Shown here one piece after another: positions 6,828-9,035 of a DNA stretch of 9,035 nucleotides. Source of the stretch: Rhizobium sp. LCM 4573 (GTDB lineage Bacteria > Pseudomonadota > Alphaproteobacteria > Rhizobiales > Rhizobiaceae). Numbering within the stretch: the stretch's first letter is position 1; each line of letters opens with the position of its first letter. A program made the position numbers and the translations under genes. A model generated the notes under the pieces. It was not told the origin of the DNA. It searched no databases and worked only from the letters and a program-made list of their open reading frames with translations. Where the stretch lies: the NCBI RefSeq assembly GCF_001854865.1, contig NZ_MDDW01000002.1, forward strand, positions 284,299 to 293,333. Direction: 5' to 3'.

Positions 6828-8071
6828 GCAGGAACCTGCCCGTAGAGGCCGCGCGGATCGGCGCCGATATCGATGCACTCGCACGGATCACCGAACCCGC
6901 GCGCCCCTGGACACGACGCGCCTTCTCGCCGCTTTTCCTCGAGGGCCGGGCCTATCTGGAACGGCAGATGAAGGCGGCCGGCCTTGAGACACGTATCGAC
7001 CCCGCCGGCAATCTCATCGGACGACGGGCCGGCCGGGTACCGGGCAGGGGCACGCTGATGCTCGGCTCCCATTCCGATACGGTTCCGGATGGCGGCCGTT
7101 TCGACGGCATTGCGGGGATGGCGGCCGCGCTGGAAGTGGCGCGGGCGCTTTCCGACCGGGGGATCGAGCTCGACCACGACCTTGAGGTCATCGATTTCCT
7201 CGCAGAGGAAGTGAGCATTTTCGGCGTTTCCTGCATTGGCAGCCGCGGCATGACCGGGCAACGGCCGGAGGCCTGGCTATCCCGAACGGCGGAGGGGCGA
7301 AGCCTTGCGGGCGGGATCAGCCAGGTGGGCGGCGATCCCTCGGTCACGGAAGTGCGCACCGATCTCAGGGGCTTTATCGAACTGCATATCGAGCAGGGGC
7401 CGGTGCTGGAGCGGGAAGCCATCGATATCGGCGTGGTGACCGCCATTTCCGGCATCACGCGCATCGAGATCATCGTGGAAGGACGCGCCGACCATGCCGG
7501 CACGACGCCGATGACCAACCGGGCGGATGCGTTGGTGGCAGCCTCCGAGATCGTGCTGGACGTACAGCAGGCCGCGCTTTCCATGTCGCGATCGCCGGGG
7601 CATTTCACCGCAACGGTGGGCGAATTCCAGATCGAGCCGAACGCCGCCAATGTGGTCCCCTCCAGGGTGAGGATGCTGATCGACGCGCGCGCCGAAATCC
7701 GCGAGGACATGGAAAGCTTTTGCGCCTTTATCGACGATACCGCCGAGCGCGTGGCCGAGAAATGGGGCGTGACGATCGCCGCGCCGGTGCGCATTTCCGA
7801 TGTTGCCGCAAGCCCCTGCGACGAGCGGCTGATCGATATTCTCGAAGATGCCGCTGACGAGTGCGGCATCAGCCATCGGCGCATGGCTTCGGGTGCGGGA
7901 CACGATACGGCATGGATCGCCAAGGTCGCCCCGGCCGCGATGATCTTCGTGCCCTGCAAGGAAGGCCGCAGCCACTGCGCCGAGGAATGGGCGGAGATCG
8001 ACGACATCACGCTCGGTGCCGCCGTGCTATTCGAAGCGGTGCTGCGGATGGATAAAGGCCAGGAGAGCTGA
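6824..8071 (+). CDS. M20-family N-carbamoyl-amino acid amidohydrolase (hydantoinase/carbamoylase, HyuC-like)
   Basis: Zinc-type amidohydrolase of the beta-ureidopropionase/L-carbamoylase/allantoate amidohydrolase family, which splits N-carbamoyl amino acids into amino acid, CO2 and ammonia. The 415 aa are typical. Metal and catalytic residues visible are His83 in GSHSDTV, Asp94 in RFDG, Glu128-Glu129 in FLAEEVSIFG, His188 in ELHIEQGP, and His384 in GRSHCAEEW. The dimerisation lid domain (about 205-320) carries DHAGTTPM (223-230) and the EPNAANVVP block (271-279, with Asn273). SGAGHD (356-361) is the usual binding loop. The start is TTG 6824, inside the TTGA overlap with the preceding stop, with AGGAG (6812-6816) 7 nt upstream. 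Placement right behind a cyclic amidohydrolase is the classic hydantoin-utilisation arrangement. In the proposed pathway the substrate is N-carbamoyl-glutamate and the product glutamate. Allantoate or ureidoglycine hydrolysis is an alternative that the DUF917 neighbour makes less likely. Confidence 0.9.
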   Translation: MSRNLPVEAARIGADIDALARITEPARPWTRRAFSPLFLEGRAYLERQMKAAGLETRIDPAGNLIGRRAGRVPGRGTLMLGSHSDTVPDGGRFDGIAGMAAALEVARALSDRGIELDHDLEVIDFLAEEVSIFGVSCIGSRGMTGQRPEAWLSRTAEGRSLAGGISQVGGDPSVTEVRTDLRGFIELHIEQGPVLEREAIDIGVVTAISGITRIEIIVEGRADHAGTTPMTNRADALVAASEIVLDVQQAALSMSRSPGHFTATVGEFQIEPNAANVVPSRVRMLIDARAEIREDMESFCAFIDDTAERVAEKWGVTIAAPVRISDVAASPCDERLIDILEDAADECGISHRRMASGAGHDTAWIAKVAPAAMIFVPCKEGRSHCAEEWAEIDDITLGAAVLFEAVLRMDKGQES

Positions 8072-8072
8072 C

Positions 8073-9035
8073 ATGGGACGCATACTGGTTGAGAAGGATG
8101 TGGAGGCCGCGGTGAAGGGCGGTTCGGTCTATGCCGCAGGCGGCGGCGGATGGGCCGATCACGGACGTATGCTGGGCTATGCCGCCGTCTCGATCGGAAA
8201 GCCGGAATTGGTGGCCGTGGAGGAGCTGAAGGACGACGACTGGATCGCCACGGCCGCGGCGATCGGCGCGCCCGCCTCGACCACGCCCTGGGAAATGCGC
8301 GGCGTCGATTACGTACGCGCGGTGCAGATCCTGCAGGAAACGCTCAGCGAAAAGCTTTCCGGTTTGATGATCGGCCAGAACGGCCGCTCATCGACGCTGA
8401 ACGGCTGGCTGCCCGCGGCCGTTCTCGGCATGAAGGTGGTCGATGCCGTGGGAGACGTGCGCGCGCACCCCACCGGCGACATGGGCTCGATCGGCATGGC
8501 GGGATCGCCGGAACCCATGATCCAGACCGCCGTTGGCGGCAACCGCTCGGAGAACCGCTATATCGAGCTGGTGATCCGCGGCGCGACGGCCAAGATCTCG
8601 CCGGTGCTGCGCGCGGCAGCGGACCAGTCGGGCGGCTTCATCGCCTCCTGCCGCAATCCTCTGCGCGCCTCCTATGTGCGCACACATGCCGCACTCGGCG
8701 GCATTTCCCTTGCGCTTGCGCTCGGCGAGGCGATCATCGAGGCGGAAAAGAAGAGCGGCCATGCGGTGATCGACGCCATCTGCGGGACGACCGGCGGCCA
8801 TATTCTCGCAGGGGGCGAAATCACCGCCAAGAATGTCGTCTATACGAGCGAAGCCTTCGATATCGGCACGATCAGCGTCGGTTCCGGCGACAAGGCCGTA
8901 ACCATGCATGTGATGAACGAATACATGGCGGTGGATGATGCGGGCGGAAACCGCCTCGCCACCTTCCCGTCCGTCATCACCACGCTATCGCCGGAGGGCG
9001 AACCCTTGAGCGTCGGCCAGCTTTCAGTGGGTATG
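8073..9035 (+). CDS. Former DUF917 protein, S-methyl-thiohydantoin desulfurase family (3' end outside the window)
   Basis: An open frame runs from ATG 8073 to the window edge without a stop, 321 codons; I estimate a few tens of residues are missing. The N-terminal YAAGGGGW (20-27), the central block of IGAPAST (64-70), GWLPAAVLGMKVVDA (111-125) and HPTGDMGS (132-139), and the C-terminal AFDIGTISVGSGDKAV (261-276) and RLATFPSVITTL (294-305) are of the type found in the hydantoinase-associated DUF917 family. Pfam now names that family S-methyl-thiohydantoin desulfurase (S-Me-THD), from memory. Such an enzyme would replace the sulfur substituent of a thiohydantoin by oxygen, feeding the hydantoinase and carbamoylase encoded just upstream. 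AGGAG (8061-8065) lies 7 nt before the ATG and only 1 nt separates it from the preceding stop, so it belongs to the same operon. I cannot point to proven catalytic residues. Cys193 and Cys237 and several His are candidates only. Confidence 0.88.
   Translation, partial: MGRILVEKDVEAAVKGGSVYAAGGGGWADHGRMLGYAAVSIGKPELVAVEELKDDDWIATAAAIGAPASTTPWEMRGVDYVRAVQILQETLSEKLSGLMIGQNGRSSTLNGWLPAAVLGMKVVDAVGDVRAHPTGDMGSIGMAGSPEPMIQTAVGGNRSENRYIELVIRGATAKISPVLRAAADQSGGFIASCRNPLRASYVRTHAALGGISLALALGEAIIEAEKKSGHAVIDAICGTTGGHILAGGEITAKNVVYTSEAFDIGTISVGSGDKAVTMHVMNEYMAVDDAGGNRLATFPSVITTLSPEGEPLSVGQLSVGM

Noticed and set aside
5319..6884. 521-codon open frame on the minus strand opposite the cyclic amidohydrolase
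   Set aside because: Shadow of the coding strand; low-complexity Arg/Gly/His composition, and it overlaps two real genes.
8150..8938. 262-codon plus-strand frame in the last part of the window
   Set aside because: Out of frame with the DUF917 gene; it is extremely rich in Arg and Gly, while the frame from ATG 8073 has clear family motifs and a good ribosome site.
1..9035. CRISPR arrays, insertion sequences, tRNA or rRNA genes, attachment sites
   Set aside because: I looked for spaced repeats, transposase frames, terminal inverted repeats and tRNA-like folds and saw none; nearly the whole window is filled by the eight genes.

Overview
The window looks like the chromosome of an alphaproteobacterium of the Rhizobiales, most likely Rhizobiaceae. 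It is GC-rich throughout. The UbiE protein resembles rhizobial UbiE over its whole length as I remember those sequences. MutM has the C-x4-C zinc-finger start I associate with alphaproteobacteria. The promoter in front of rpsT fits the rhizobial sigma-70 pattern (CTTGAC, 17 bp, CTATAT). The genus cannot be fixed from the sequence alone.

Left part (1-3747), housekeeping. The minus strand carries the 5' end of rpsT (ribosomal protein S20, cut by the window edge) and mutM (formamidopyrimidine-DNA glycosylase). Diverging from mutM on the plus strand are ubiE and ubiB, which serve ubiquinone synthesis. From memory, rpsT, mutM, ubiE, ubiB and then coaBC/dfp form a conserved rhizobial neighbourhood.

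Right part (3845-9035), catabolic. Where coaBC would be expected after ubiB there is a tight plus-strand run of four genes, each with a good Shine-Dalgarno site and gaps of 19, -4 and 1 nt. They encode a histidine ammonia-lyase superfamily protein without the MIO-forming Ala-Ser-Gly triad, a cyclic amidohydrolase of the hydantoinase/dihydropyrimidinase/allantoinase family, an M20-type N-carbamoyl amino acid amidohydrolase, and a protein of the former DUF917 family (S-methyl-thiohydantoin desulfurase family). The last gene runs off the right edge as an open frame of 321 codons.

The four enzymes fit one route. The MIO-less lyase would remove trimethylamine from ergothioneine or S-methyl-ergothioneine to give (S-methyl-)thiourocanate. 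A urocanase-like hydratase, not in the window, would make the (S-methyl-)thiohydantoin propionate. The DUF917 protein would remove sulfur as sulfide or methanethiol to give hydantoin-5-propionate. The cyclic amidohydrolase would open the ring to N-carbamoyl-glutamate, and the carbamoylase would release glutamate. Family membership is seen directly, the chemistry is known for related enzymes, and the assignment to this operon is inference. The main oddities are Cys-Ala-Asp in place of the MIO triad and Gln in place of the first metal-binding His of the cyclic amidohydrolase.
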